Shown here piece after piece: positions 15,729 to 24,776 of a DNA stretch of 64,000 nucleotides. The position numbers were made by a program, and so were the translations under genes. Source of the DNA: Caproiciproducens galactitolivorans. GTDB taxonomy: Bacteria; Bacillota; Clostridia; Oscillospirales; Acutalibacteraceae. Within the stretch, counting starts at the first letter, position 1. Every line of letters begins with the position of its first letter. The notes beneath the pieces are model-generated. The model did not search any database. It worked only from the letters and a program-made list of their open reading frames with translations, and had not been told where the DNA came from. The stretch lies in assembly GCF_004768785.1 (NCBI RefSeq), contig NZ_SRMQ01000007.1, forward strand, positions 62,001-126,000. Reading direction: 5' to 3'.

Positions 15729-17483
15729 TTATTGTGCGCTGCCTTCCGGATTTGCCTTCGCGGAAAGCAGCGGAAGGCGAACCATAAAATTGCTTCCCTT
15801 CCCGATTTCGCTTTCCACGCCGACTTCCCCACCGTAAAGGGCGGCGAGGTGCTTCACAATCGAAAGTCCAAGCCCCGTCCCGCCAATTTCGCGGGAACGG
15901 CTTGTGTCTACACGGTAAAAGCGTTCGAACAGCCGGTCAAAATGCTCCGGCGCAATACCTATTCCGGTATCCTTTACGCTGATAACCGCGGTTTGTTTCT
16001 GCCGGCGGAGCGTAACCGTCACGCTCCCGCCCGGTTTGTTGTATTTAATCGCGTTCTCTATCAAGTTTCCGAAAAGCTGCTGCAGCCTTGTGGGCGACGC
16101 GGAAACGAATAGGGAACGGTCGACATCCAGAACAAGCGCTACATTGCTTTTTTGCGCCATCGGGAGAAGGCGGTCCACACACTGCTTGAGTTCCTCCGCC
16201 AGATTGCAGGAGCAGACGCTCGGGTCTTCCCTGGCATTTTCAATTTGGGACAGCGCCAGCATATCGTCAATCAAACGGCGTAGCCTTTCCGTTTCAATAT
16301 CCAGCACATCGTAGAAATAGCGGCGGGTTCCCTCGTCGCGATCCGCGCTTTTTAAAAGCTCGATGCTCCCGCTAATGGACGTCAACGGTGTTTTCAGTTC
16401 ATGCGTAACATTTGCGACAAATTCGCTTCGCATCTGCTCCAGCTTATGCATCAGGGTCACATCTGTAATAACAGCTAGCGCGGACTCTTGCTTCTGCCCG
16501 GCAATGGGGGAAACATAAACGGTAAACTGTTTGTCCCCCGGGCTTACCATAATCGTTTCCTTTTCAGCTTTTGAGGAATCCATCGCCTGTTTCATTAACC
16601 CGGCAATTTTCCCAATTAAAAGGCTGCCCTCAAAGGTTGAGCCCTCTTTAAAGCTCAACCGATCCAAAAGCTTCCGGGCACTATGATTCAGAAAAAGAAT
16701 CTGGTTTTCCTTATTCACGGCAAGCACGCCATCGTCCATTCCTTGAAGCACGCCTTCCAGCTGGTTTTGCTTGGCCGTAAGCTGCGAGAAAGCGGCTTCG
16801 GTGTTTTCCGCCATCCTGTTAAAGGAACAGGCAAGCTCACCGATCTCATCCTTATAATTTCCCTTTACGCGGCTGGAATAATCCCCTTCGGAAATCCGTT
16901 TCGCCGATTCTGTCAGGCGGTTCAGCGGTTCTGCCATGCGACAGACCAAGATTCCTGTCACTAGGAAAACGATTGCAATTCCAAAAAGCATGCTCAGCGC
17001 CGCGATCGTCCAAAGCTTTTCAAGAATGTCGTCCAGATCCCTCGTCGGCAGCGCCGCACGAATGAAAAACTGATCCGGAACATACAGTGCTTCATAGTAA
17101 TACTGCTCATTCAAGCTTGTGCTGACGCGCGTATCGTAGCCCCGCCCCTTTTCCCTTGCCTGAAGGATTTCGGGGCGGTTGCTGTGGTTTTGGTTGATTT
17201 CCGTATCCGCGCTGTCGCCGGTAACCTTCCCGTTCAGATCGATAATGCTAATGCGCATTTCCTGATCGGACTGCTTGAGCTGAACGCCCACCGCCGTTGC
17301 GGCGGCCTCAGGGTTCCGCCGGATTTCCTCTGTCTGCGTGGACAGAATGCTGAGAGCGGTGTCGAGCCGCCTTGTGAACTCTTTGTAATACTGCTGTTGA
17401 ATCTCGAATCCCGCCAGCAAAAACGCCGCGGCAAACCCCACTATGATGATCGCCGCATTGCTGAGCATCAGCTTCTTTTTCAT
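15729..17483 (-). CDS. phoR: Phosphate sensor histidine kinase PhoR/PnpS
   Basis: The 584-aa membrane kinase has TM1 at about residues 7-29, an extracytoplasmic sensor loop to about 155, TM2, a HAMP domain and a PAS domain (GVLQGMDDGVLAVNKENQILF). The HisKA phosphoacceptor box is HELKTPLTSISGS, and the ATPase domain has N box NLIENAIKYN, G1 DTGIGI and G2 GGTGLGLSIV. It senses phosphate limitation, probably through PstB/PhoU contact, and phosphorylates PhoP. It is the last gene of the pst-pho operon, 12 nt after phoP. Confidence 0.92.
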   Translation of the reverse strand: MKKKLMLSNAAIIIVGFAAAFLLAGFEIQQQYYKEFTRRLDTALSILSTQTEEIRRNPEAAATAVGVQLKQSDQEMRISIIDLNGKVTGDSADTEINQNHSNRPEILQAREKGRGYDTRVSTSLNEQYYYEALYVPDQFFIRAALPTRDLDDILEKLWTIAALSMLFGIAIVFLVTGILVCRMAEPLNRLTESAKRISEGDYSSRVKGNYKDEIGELACSFNRMAENTEAAFSQLTAKQNQLEGVLQGMDDGVLAVNKENQILFLNHSARKLLDRLSFKEGSTFEGSLLIGKIAGLMKQAMDSSKAEKETIMVSPGDKQFTVYVSPIAGQKQESALAVITDVTLMHKLEQMRSEFVANVTHELKTPLTSISGSIELLKSADRDEGTRRYFYDVLDIETERLRRLIDDMLALSQIENAREDPSVCSCNLAEELKQCVDRLLPMAQKSNVALVLDVDRSLFVSASPTRLQQLFGNLIENAIKYNKPGGSVTVTLRRQKQTAVISVKDTGIGIAPEHFDRLFERFYRVDTSRSREIGGTGLGLSIVKHLAALYGGEVGVESEIGKGSNFMVRLPLLSAKANPEGSAQ

Positions 17484-17495
17484 AGCTGCCTCCGC

Positions 17496-18194
17496 TTAAT
17501 CCGGTTCGGTAAATTTATAGCCGACCCCGCGCACCGTATAAATGTAGCTAGGACTGTCCGGGTTATCCTCGATTTTCTGGCGCAGGTAACGGATATGTAC
17601 GTCCACCGTGCGGGTATCGCCATAATATTCCGTACCCCAAACCTTGTCGAGCAGGATATTGCGCGTCAAAACCTTCCCGCTGTTTTTCATCAGCATCACC
17701 AGAAGATCGAATTCCTTCAGCGTCAGTTCAATGGGCCTGCCGTCTTTTTTAACCGTATGGCGCAGAATATCCACACTGAGGTTTCCCTTCGTAATCGACA
17801 GCTCCGGCGCAGCAGCCACCGGCCGCGCCGTCCTGCGCAGGACGGCGCGGACACGGGCGCACAGTTCTTTCACGCTGAACGGTTTTACAATATAATCGTC
17901 CGCCCCGATTTCAAGCCCTAGCACACGGTCAATTTCGGCTCCCCGCGCCGTCAGCATCAGAATCGGAATATTCCGTGTGGCGGAATCCTCCCGTAAAGCC
18001 CGGCAAACCGCCAGCCCATCAGGATGCGGCATCATCCAGTCTAAAATAATCGCGTCCGGCCGCCGCTGTTTTACGGCGTTCAGCAGTTCCGTCCCGTCGG
18101 CGAACGCAGCGGTTTCAAACCCGCTGTCCTTTAACCCGATTGCGACCAACGTCCGGATATTCATTTCATCATCCGCTATATAAATAAGTGCCAT
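17496..18194 (-). CDS. phoP: Phosphate regulon response regulator PhoP/PhoB
   Basis: The 232-aa OmpR-type regulator has a receiver domain (residues 1-120) with acidic DDE at 9-11, phosphoacceptor Asp in AIILDWMMPHPDGL and Lys in VKPF. The winged-helix DNA-binding domain (about 130-230) ends RTVDVHIRYLRQKIEDNP...TVRGVGYKF. It should bind TTAACA-type Pho boxes such as the one upstream of pstS, closing a feedback loop. It sits 9 nt downstream of phoU and is followed by its kinase gene. Confidence 0.93.
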   Translation of the reverse strand: MALIYIADDEMNIRTLVAIGLKDSGFETAAFADGTELLNAVKQRRPDAIILDWMMPHPDGLAVCRALREDSATRNIPILMLTARGAEIDRVLGLEIGADDYIVKPFSVKELCARVRAVLRRTARPVAAAPELSITKGNLSVDILRHTVKKDGRPIELTLKEFDLLVMLMKNSGKVLTRNILLDKVWGTEYYGDTRTVDVHIRYLRQKIEDNPDSPSYIYTVRGVGYKFTEPD

Positions 18195-18203
18195 TCGTAT
18201 CCC

Positions 18204-18869
18204 CTACATTTCTTTTGTATTCAAATCGGGATGGACTCCTGTCTCCATATAGATGACCCATTCGGCGATATTGGTAGCATGGTCGGCCATACGCTCCACG
18301 TATTTTGAAATAAAAAGCAAATCCACTTCGCGCATTACGTTGCTCGGATTTTCCGTAATAATTCCGCAAACCTCCAGGATAATTTTCGCAAACATGGAAT
18401 CCACATTATCGTCGCTGAGGCAGACCTCCCGCGCGGCTTCCACGTCGTGGCTGAGAAAAACGTCCATCGCACTGCGGAACATTGCCCGCGCGGCCTCCAT
18501 CATCTGTACCACATGGCTAATGGCGAGGCTGTTGGTGTTCAGTTCCCCAATCGTCAAGATTTCACAGATATCCGCGCACTGGTCGGCTTCGCGCTCAATA
18601 TCGGTAAGGATTTTCAGGCAGGCTGCGATCACCCGTAGGTCGGACGCCAGCGGCTGCTGCAGCGCAATCAGGTTCATACACAATTTTTCAATATTGTGCT
18701 CCATCTGGTCAATTTCATTGTCGCTGCCCGCGACATCCGCCGCCTTTTTCAAATCCATTGTGCGCAGCGCGGCGATTGTTTCCTCGATACGCTGGTCAAC
18801 GGCATTTCCCATATTGGTCATCTGCGAAATGAGGTTCGCAATTTCCCTGTCAAAAATTTTTCTGGGCAT
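18204..18869 (-). CDS. phoU: Phosphate signalling regulator PhoU
   Basis: The 221-aa cytosolic protein is a repeat of two three-helix bundles, each with the acidic metal-binding pattern (LPRK-like start, EREADQCADICE, then MVRSA-type and VERMADHATNIAEW motifs). PhoU links the Pst transporter to the PhoR kinase and dampens signalling when phosphate is plentiful. ATG follows AAAGGAGGG. It lies between pstB (52 nt upstream) and phoP. Confidence 0.95.
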   Translation of the reverse strand: MPRKIFDREIANLISQMTNMGNAVDQRIEETIAALRTMDLKKAADVAGSDNEIDQMEHNIEKLCMNLIALQQPLASDLRVIAACLKILTDIEREADQCADICEILTIGELNTNSLAISHVVQMMEAARAMFRSAMDVFLSHDVEAAREVCLSDDNVDSMFAKIILEVCGIITENPSNVMREVDLLFISKYVERMADHATNIAEWVIYMETGVHPDLNTKEM

Positions 18870-18921
18870 AGGAATCCCTCCTTTTATTATACAGGGTTAT
18901 TTCTGAAATAGCTATAAGAAA

Positions 18922-19677
18922 TCAACCGAAACGCCCGGTAATATAGCGTTCCGTACGTTCGTCCTTCGGATTGTTGAACATCGTAAGCGTATCCGTATAT
19001 TCCACAATCTGGCCAAGAAGAAAAAATGCGGTACGATCGGCAATGCGTGCGGCCTGCTGCATATTGTGGGTTACGATGATCACCGTATATTTTTCACGGA
19101 GATCGTCCATTAAGTCCTCTATTTTCAGCGTGGAAACCGGGTCGAGCGCACTAGTCGGCTCATCCATCAGAAGAATATCTGGCTCCACAGCCAGCGCGCG
19201 CGCAATGCACAGGCGCTGCTGCTGCCCGCCCGAAAGTCCAAGCGCGGATTTTTTCAGCCGATCCTTCACTTCGTCCCACAGCGCGGCGCTTCTCAAGGAT
19301 TTTTCCACGATTTCATCCAACGCCTGTTTAGATTTTATCCCGTGAATGCGCGGGCCGTAAGCAATATTATCGTACAGCGACATGGGGAACGGATTCGGCT
19401 TCTGAAACACCATGCCTGCGCGCTTCCTCAGTAAAGTCACATCCGTACGCGGGTCGTAAATATCCTCTCCGTCAATTTTTACGGTTCCTGTAATTTTGCA
19501 GTTTTCCACCAGATCATTCATACGGTTCAACGTTTTCAGACAGGTAGATTTTCCGCAGCCGGAAGGGCCGATAAAAGCCGTAATCCGATTTTTGGGAATT
19601 TCCATAGAGATTCCCTTTAATGCTTGAAAATCGCCGTAATATAAATTTAAATCCTCTATCACAATTTTACTTTCCAT
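18922..19677 (-). CDS. pstB: Phosphate ABC importer ATP-binding protein PstB
   Basis: The 251-aa ATPase has Walker [22 protein letters not shown]-loop [21 protein letters not shown], signature [16 protein letters not shown], Walker [14 protein letters not shown] and the switch His in [15 protein letters not shown] and NRMNDL are PstB hallmarks. It powers uptake of inorganic phosphate through PstCA. The start ATG is 3 nt after pstA's stop and follows AGGATAAG. Confidence 0.96.
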   Translation of the reverse strand: MESKIVIEDLNLYYGDFQALKGISMEIPKNRITAFIGPSGCGKSTCLKTLNRMNDLVENCKITGTVKIDGEDIYDPRTDVTLLRKRAGMVFQKPNPFPMSLYDNIAYGPRIHGIKSKQALDEIVEKSLRSAALWDEVKDRLKKSALGLSGGQQQRLCIARALAVEPDILLMDEPTSALDPVSTLKIEDLMDDLREKYTVIIVTHNMQQAARIADRTAFFLLGQIVEYTDTLTMFNNPKDERTERYITGRFG

Positions 19678-19680
19678 TTC

Positions 19681-20553
19681 TTATCCTTTCCTAAGAGCAC
19701 GGGAAAACAGTTCTGCAATCCGGTTGAGCAAAAAAACCAGGATCAGCAGCACCGCCGCGGTTGCAAAAGCAATATGCATAGCGTCGGGGGAAGAAGCTTC
19801 GCGCGCGGTCTGGTATAAATGCAGCGTCAAAGTGCGGCCACTGGCAAAAATCTGCCGAAAAAAGCCACGCGGCATATTATAGGACAACCCAGAAGTAAAC
19901 AGCAACGCCGCGCTTTCCCCAACAATCCGCCCCATTGCCAGAATAACGGCAGTAAGTACGCCGGGCAACGCACAGGGAAGGACCATTCCCATTACGACGC
20001 GCAGCTTCCCGGCCCCGAGCGCCATCGCGCCCTCCTTGTAAGCATCCGGGACGGAAAGGAGCGCTTCTTCCGTAGTACGGATGATTGTAGGCAGAACAGT
20101 AATGGACATGGTAAGGCACCCCGCAAGGATGGAGGTTTGCAGGCGGAAAAGGATACAGAACACCGTGTATCCGAACAGCCCAAACAGGATTGACGGGATA
20201 CCCGAAAGTACTTCAGTGGTAAAGCGGATTGCTTTTACGAACCTTCCCTGCTTGGCATACTGCGTTAAATAGATGGCCGTGGAAATTCCGATTGGCGCGG
20301 AAATCAGCAGCGTGATCCCTACAATGTACATGGTATTGATGAGCATGGGCAGGATTCCTTTCAGACTTTCGTCGGTTTCGGAATAGGCCGTCGAAAGGAA
20401 TGTCCACGATACATACGGAAGCCCGTTTACGAGAATATAGAGCAGAATTCCCGCGAGGACGGTAACCGTCAGAGCCGCCGCAGCATTGATCAGAAATTTT
20501 AGCGCAGCGTCGGCGGGGCGTTTCCTTTTACCATACAGCGAATTACCTAGCAT
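19681..20553 (-). CDS. pstA: Phosphate ABC importer permease PstA
   Basis: The 290-aa membrane protein has six predicted helices and the conserved EAA loop region (EALLSVPDAYKEGAMALGAGKLRVV). TTEVLSGIPSILFGLFGY is typical of PstA. It forms the channel with PstC. The ATG lies inside the end of pstC (11-nt overlap), indicating coupled translation. The length is normal for the family. Confidence 0.95.
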   Translation of the reverse strand: MLGNSLYGKRKRPADAALKFLINAAAALTVTVLAGILLYILVNGLPYVSWTFLSTAYSETDESLKGILPMLINTMYIVGITLLISAPIGISTAIYLTQYAKQGRFVKAIRFTTEVLSGIPSILFGLFGYTVFCILFRLQTSILAGCLTMSITVLPTIIRTTEEALLSVPDAYKEGAMALGAGKLRVVMGMVLPCALPGVLTAVILAMGRIVGESAALLFTSGLSYNMPRGFFRQIFASGRTLTLHLYQTAREASSPDAMHIAFATAAVLLILVFLLNRIAELFSRALRKG

Positions 20554-21901
20554 CCATCCGCACTCCTCTCCTCGATATAAACGTAAAACTAATATTCACA
20601 ATCATAATAAAAAGGAACAGCACCAGCCCAATGGCAAAAAGCGCCTGGCGGTGCAAACCAGAGGCATAGCTCATTTCCATGGCAATACCGGTTGTGAGCA
20701 GGCGCACCGTGCCAAGAAGCGTCGGCATATTTGCCACATTGCCTGCTACCATAATTACCGCCATGGTTTCGCCGATCGCGCGGCCGACCCCCAGAATCAC
20801 ACCGGCAAGGATGCCCGACCGGGCGGCCGGAATGCTGACTTTAAAAATCGTAATAACAGGCGTCGCTCCTAAGGCAAGCGAAGCCTCGCGGTAGGCCTGC
20901 GGCACCGCTTTCAGAGAGGTTTCCGTAACGCTGACAATGGTAGGAAGCACCATAATCGCTAAGATCAGAATGGCGGCCAACAAGCTGTCGCCAATGGTAT
21001 GGTTCTGAAAGGGCGGAAAACTGCGGATTGCCGGAACAATCACCTGCATCCCGAAAAATCCGTACACAACGGACGGAATTCCCGCCAGCAGCTCAATTGC
21101 CGGATGAACAAGCCTTGCCAACTGCGGCTTTGCCGTTTCCGCCAGAAATACCGCCGTCAAAATTCCAACGGGTACACCAAGAAGAACCGCACCGGCCGTT
21201 CCCGCAACAGAGGATAGAATAAGCGGGAGGATGCCGAACGCCCCAGCTTCCGCATTCCACTCCCTTCCGAACAGAAACTGCCCCAATCCGATCTGCGCAA
21301 TAGCGGGGGAACCGGCGGCAAAGATATAAACCGTTATAAAAGCAACCGAGCCAATGGAAACGCAGGAGAATACAAGGAAAATGGATTCCGCAAGTTTTTC
21401 CGCCCCCTGCGTCCAAACGGAAAGCACCGCGCAGGCAATTCCACCGGCCAGTACATAAAGAAAGGGCCAAAGACAGTAAATCGAAACCTTGCTGATATTC
21501 AGTTGTGTAACCGCCGTCTGAATCGAAGTAGTGGAGATCAATACAAGCAGCGGCGTAATTCCGGACAAAGCATAGGCAATTGCGGCGAATACAGGCTTTC
21601 GGAAAATCAGCAGAATGATTCCGGCAGCCGCAAACAGCATGCCGGAAATCACCGCGGCTCTGGCCAGCACCGGAATCGTTACCACCGCGCTGAGTCCCGA
21701 TCCGTGCACGCGGAAGCCCTTTGCCGTAGCGAGTTGAAATCCGCTCACCAAATACGTTGTATCCTTAAAAACGAACTGCATATACGGAAGAAAAAATGAA
21801 AAAACGGAACCAAGGCTCAACGCAACCGCCATGCCTTTTTTCACACGGTTCTTTTTTCGATCCTTTCGCGTGTTCTTCATGCTGTTGAATACCATGCTCA
21901 T
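20543..21901 (-). CDS. pstC: Phosphate ABC importer permease PstC with long N-terminal membrane extension
   Basis: The protein is 452 aa, where PstC is usually about 290-340. From about residue 165 on it is a canonical PstC: AESIFLVFSCVSIGSVAFI as first helix, AIELLAGIPSVVYGFFG, and the EAA loop ETSLKAVPQAYREASLALGA. Residues 1-160 add a basic N-terminus and about four hydrophobic helices, including GMAVALSLGSVFSFFLPYM and RAAVISGMLFAAAGIILLIF. I do not recognise this extension; it may be a fused small membrane domain. There is no internal frameshift or obvious second start with a ribosome site. The gene overlaps pstS by ATGA. Confidence 0.9.
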   Translation of the reverse strand: MSMVFNSMKNTRKDRKKNRVKKGMAVALSLGSVFSFFLPYMQFVFKDTTYLVSGFQLATAKGFRVHGSGLSAVVTIPVLARAAVISGMLFAAAGIILLIFRKPVFAAIAYALSGITPLLVLISTTSIQTAVTQLNISKVSIYCLWPFLYVLAGGIACAVLSVWTQGAEKLAESIFLVFSCVSIGSVAFITVYIFAAGSPAIAQIGLGQFLFGREWNAEAGAFGILPLILSSVAGTAGAVLLGVPVGILTAVFLAETAKPQLARLVHPAIELLAGIPSVVYGFFGMQVIVPAIRSFPPFQNHTIGDSLLAAILILAIMVLPTIVSVTETSLKAVPQAYREASLALGATPVITIFKVSIPAARSGILAGVILGVGRAIGETMAVIMVAGNVANMPTLLGTVRLLTTGIAMEMSYASGLHRQALFAIGLVLFLFIMIVNISFTFISRRGVRMDAR

Positions 21902-22773
21902 TGTACCGTTACCAACCCTGCTTTTTTAATTACAGCCTTCCCCTCTTCTGATTTTACAAACGCAAACCATGCTTTCACGAGGTCGCTGTCCGTGTTTTTT
22001 TTGTAAATTTCTATAAACGGTCTTTGCGCTTTATAGGTTCCGTTCACAATATTTTCTTCATTTGCTTTTACATGGTCAATGTCAACCGCTTTTATGCTGT
22101 TGTTCAGCGAATCGAGTGAAACATAGCCAATGGCTCCCTTGTCGCTTCCAACTTTGTTTACAACCTCGCCGGTAGAAGAAAGCTCCGCGGCATACTTGCA
22201 CTTTTTTTCGCATTTAAAAATGCTTTCAAACCCGTCGCGCGTACCGCTCGCGGCTTCGCGCCCCAGAACGGTAATTTTCCGGTCGTCTCCCCCAACGTCC
22301 TTCCAATTGGTAATTTCCCCGGTAAAGATTTTTGCAATCTGGTCACTAGATAAATCGGATACCTTGTTGTCCGTATTGACAGCAACGGCAATCCCGTCGA
22401 TGGCGATCGGAACGATTTCAAAATCACCCGGATTTTCCTCCGGTTTCATATTTCTTGAAAGATCTCCGATGAAAGCTGTTCCCGCACGTACTGCCTTCGC
22501 CGCGTCGCCGGAACCCGTTCCGGCTTTCTCAACCGTTACCCCCGGATACTTTGCCTCAAAAGCTTCGCCAAGAGCTTGACAGACCTTCGCCATGGAAGTT
22601 GAGCCGTTCAGGGTTAACTTTCCACTTAAGGCAGATGTGTCGGTGGTAGTGCTCTCAGCCGATGTTTCCAACATGGAATTTGTGGAAACGGTTCCCTGAA
22701 TTTCCGAATCGCACCCCACAAAAGCAAAACACAGAATTGCAGCCGATAAAATGACGGATAGCATTTTTCTCAT
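21898..22773 (-). CDS. pstS: Phosphate-binding lipoprotein PstS
   Basis: The 291-aa protein has a lipoprotein signal with lipobox ending FVGC at about residue 20. The PstS signatures are GSTSMAKVCQAL, KAGTGSGDAAKAV, SDQIAKIFTGEITNWKDVGG and GREAASGTRDGFESIF. It binds phosphate outside the membrane and hands it to PstCA. It heads a seven-gene operon behind a two-repeat Pho box. ATG follows TAGGAGGGG. The length is typical for Firmicutes PstS. Confidence 0.95.
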   Translation of the reverse strand: MRKMLSVILSAAILCFAFVGCDSEIQGTVSTNSMLETSAESTTTDTSALSGKLTLNGSTSMAKVCQALGEAFEAKYPGVTVEKAGTGSGDAAKAVRAGTAFIGDLSRNMKPEENPGDFEIVPIAIDGIAVAVNTDNKVSDLSSDQIAKIFTGEITNWKDVGGDDRKITVLGREAASGTRDGFESIFKCEKKCKYAAELSSTGEVVNKVGSDKGAIGYVSLDSLNNSIKAVDIDHVKANEENIVNGTYKAQRPFIEIYKKNTDSDLVKAWFAFVKSEEGKAVIKKAGLVTVQ

Positions 22774-23074
22774 TATTGCCCCTCCTAAGTATTCCTATTT
22801 ATTAAGTCCAGCTTAATAGTAACGGGGTAATGTTAAATACATGTTAAGCTTAGTTTAGATTGTATTTAAAATAAATATACCCTATATCTGACAGCTAAGC
22901 GGAGCAAAAACAGCTTTATGTTCTATGATACGTTCCGGCTTTGTCTATATCGCTGTCCAGTCCCGAAAAAGAAAAGGGTTCGTGGTGCAACTCAACGAAA
23001 TTTTATTTCCCTCTTTACTTTAGCGTGCTAATAAGGTAATATACTAACGGAAGATCAAAGAAATGAGGTTTATT
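22774..23074. other. Divergent regulatory region between pstS and an amino-acid importer
   Basis: About 300 bp separate the two operons. The left part holds the pst promoter and Pho box. The right part ends with a -10-like TATACT at 23040-23045 in front of the binding-protein gene, without a clear -35. I see no riboswitch fold in the middle. Confidence 0.5.
22831..22847 (-). promoter_or_regulatory. Pho box (PhoP operator) of the pst operon
   Basis: On the minus strand two perfect TTAACA repeats (22847-22842 and 22836-22831) are separated by 5 nt, as in B. subtilis PhoP sites. A degenerate third repeat may lie at 22858-22853. A TATTAA -10 box at 22818-22813 lies 12 nt downstream, so PhoP would replace a -35 element. 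Confidence 0.75.
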
Positions 23075-23929
23075 ATGAAAAAGATTATTGCATTGTTATT
23101 AACCGCCGGAATCGCTCTTTCCTGCGCCGCCTGCGGTATCGTCAACAGCGCCACCAGCTCCGGTTCCTCCGCCCTGGCAGAGGATGATTCCTGGAACAAA
23201 GTACAGAAATCCGGCAAGCTGGTGCTTGGTTTGGACGACGCGTTCCCACCCATGGGATATATTGATACGAAGTCGGGCCAGTTGGTCGGCTTCGACCTTG
23301 ATATTGCAAAAGAAGCCTGCAAACGCCTGAACATCGAGCTGAAAACCCAGCCAATCGACTGGGATAACAAAACGGTTGAGCTGAACAACGGCAACGTGGA
23401 CTGCCTGTGGAACGGCTTCAGCAAAACCCCCGAACGGGAAGAAAAATTCAACCTGAGCACGCCGTACATGAAGAACCAGCAGATTATCCTGGTGAAAACG
23501 AATTCTTCTTTCCAAGGCTTGGACTCTTTAGCCGGGAAAACAATCGGCGTGCAGTCGGACTCTTCCGCCGAATCCGCCTTGAATTCCAATGAAAAATTTA
23601 AAAATTCCCTAAAATCGGTGGTGCAGATCGACGACTACTCGAAAGCAGTACTTGAACTGCAAAACGGCACAATCGATGCCATCGCTATCGACGAGGTTGT
23701 CGCCCGCTATTACCTGGCGAATAATCCTAACGCCTACCGGATTCTTCAGGAAAAGGACGGTAAGGACTCCTCCCTTGCAACCGAGGACTATGTAATCGGT
23801 TTCCGCAAAACGGACAACACGCTGAAAACAAAAATTGAAGGTGCTTTGAAAGAAATGGCGGCCGACGGAACAATGGCCGAAATTTCAAAAAAATGGTTCG
23901 ATAAGGATGTTACGACCATCGGAAAGTAA
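23075..23929 (+). CDS. Polar amino-acid ABC transporter substrate-binding lipoprotein
   Basis: The 284-aa protein has a signal peptide with lipobox SCAAC at about residue 20. The type II periplasmic-binding fold has the SBP_bac_3 signatures GKLVLGLDDAFPPMGYIDTKSGQLVGFDLDIA (split in text) and LNNGNVDCLWNGFSKTPER. It resembles glutamine/cystine/arginine-binding proteins; the ligand cannot be fixed. ATG at 23075 follows GAGG; the frame opens four codons earlier. The permease and ATPase genes follow after a 193-nt gap with two hairpins. Confidence 0.9.
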   Translation: MKKIIALLLTAGIALSCAACGIVNSATSSGSSALAEDDSWNKVQKSGKLVLGLDDAFPPMGYIDTKSGQLVGFDLDIAKEACKRLNIELKTQPIDWDNKTVELNNGNVDCLWNGFSKTPEREEKFNLSTPYMKNQQIILVKTNSSFQGLDSLAGKTIGVQSDSSAESALNSNEKFKNSLKSVVQIDDYSKAVLELQNGTIDAIAIDEVVARYYLANNPNAYRILQEKDGKDSSLATEDYVIGFRKTDNTLKTKIEGALKEMAADGTMAEISKKWFDKDVTTIGK

Positions 23930-23989
23930 ACTTTCTAATGCCATACTACAGCATTCCGAGGATGGTAACCAAGGAAGCCATGTATAGAC

Positions 23990-24032
23990 CTCCAACCGAA
24001 GTTTTCTCTTCACTCGGTTGGAGCCACCATTT
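23990..24032 (+). terminator. Strong hairpin with T-run behind the binding-protein gene
   Basis: CTCCAACCGA and TCGGTTGGAG form a perfect 10-bp stem with a 14-nt loop, followed by CCACCATTTTTT. It is a probable intrinsic terminator or attenuator that lowers transcription of the permease and ATPase relative to the binding protein. Confidence 0.65.
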
Positions 24033-24042
24033 TTTCCCAAGC

Positions 24043-24090
24043 GGCATGGAATCGGACAAGGTCCGGTTCCGTGCCTTTGGCTTTTTATCC
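24043..24090. terminator. Second strong hairpin in the same gap
   Basis: GGCATGGAATCGGAC and GTCCGGTTCCGTGCC pair over 15 bp with two G-T pairs and a 3-nt loop, then TTTGGCTTTTT. It may act as a terminator or as an RNA-stability element protecting the upstream message. Confidence 0.6.
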
Positions 24091-24122
24091 TTGGTGCATT
24101 GAATATTTGGAGGTTCTCATTC

Positions 24123-24764
24123 ATGAATTATCAAATGCTGCTGACACAGATGCTGGAAGCAACGCTTATGTCCCTGCGCATCTTTTTTGTCACGCTGATT
24201 TTTTCGCTTCCGCTGGGGCTGCTTGTTGCCAAAGGACGAATGAGCAAAATCGCGGTCATTAACCTGCCGGTAAGGCTATACATACTTTTGATGCGCGGCA
24301 CGCCGCTGATGCTTCAGCTTTTATTTTTCTTCTACGCTTTCAAGCCCCTTTTCGGCATTCAGCTTGACCGCGTTTTGGCTGCCGAGGTCGCGTTCGTTCT
24401 GAATTACGCGGCTTATTTTGCGGAGATTTTCCGAGGAGGAATTGAAGGGATCCCAAGGGGTCAGTACGAAGCGGCAAAGGTCCTCGGTTTTACGCGGAAG
24501 CAAACCTTTTTTCGCATTATTCTTCCGCAGGTTATAAAGCACATTATTCCCCCGATGGGCAACGAATTTATTACTCTTGTAAAGGATACTTCGCTTGCGC
24601 AGGTAATCGGAATTGTGGAACTGCTGAAGGTAACCTCCAACTGGGTTTCATCCGCTGTAGAAATGACACCGCTGGTGATCGCAGGCGCTTTCTACCTGAT
24701 TATGAACGGGATTGTCACCCGCTGCTTCACCATAGCGGAAAAACGACTGGACTATTACCGTTAA
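24123..24764 (+). CDS. Polar amino-acid ABC transporter permease
   Basis: The 213-aa membrane protein has about five helices and the HisM/GlnP-type signature: LLMRGTPLMLQLLFFFYA, NYAAYFAEIFRGGIEGIPRGQYEAAKVLG (the EAA loop) and QVIKHIIPPMGNEFITLVKDTSLAQVIG. It probably forms a homodimeric channel, since only one permease gene is present. ATG at 24123 follows TTGGAGG; the upstream open frame runs through the hairpins and is not coding. It is followed 12 nt later by the ATPase gene. Confidence 0.93.
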   Translation: MNYQMLLTQMLEATLMSLRIFFVTLIFSLPLGLLVAKGRMSKIAVINLPVRLYILLMRGTPLMLQLLFFFYAFKPLFGIQLDRVLAAEVAFVLNYAAYFAEIFRGGIEGIPRGQYEAAKVLGFTRKQTFFRIILPQVIKHIIPPMGNEFITLVKDTSLAQVIGIVELLKVTSNWVSSAVEMTPLVIAGAFYLIMNGIVTRCFTIAEKRLDYYR

Positions 24765-24776
24765 GGGGGACCATCC

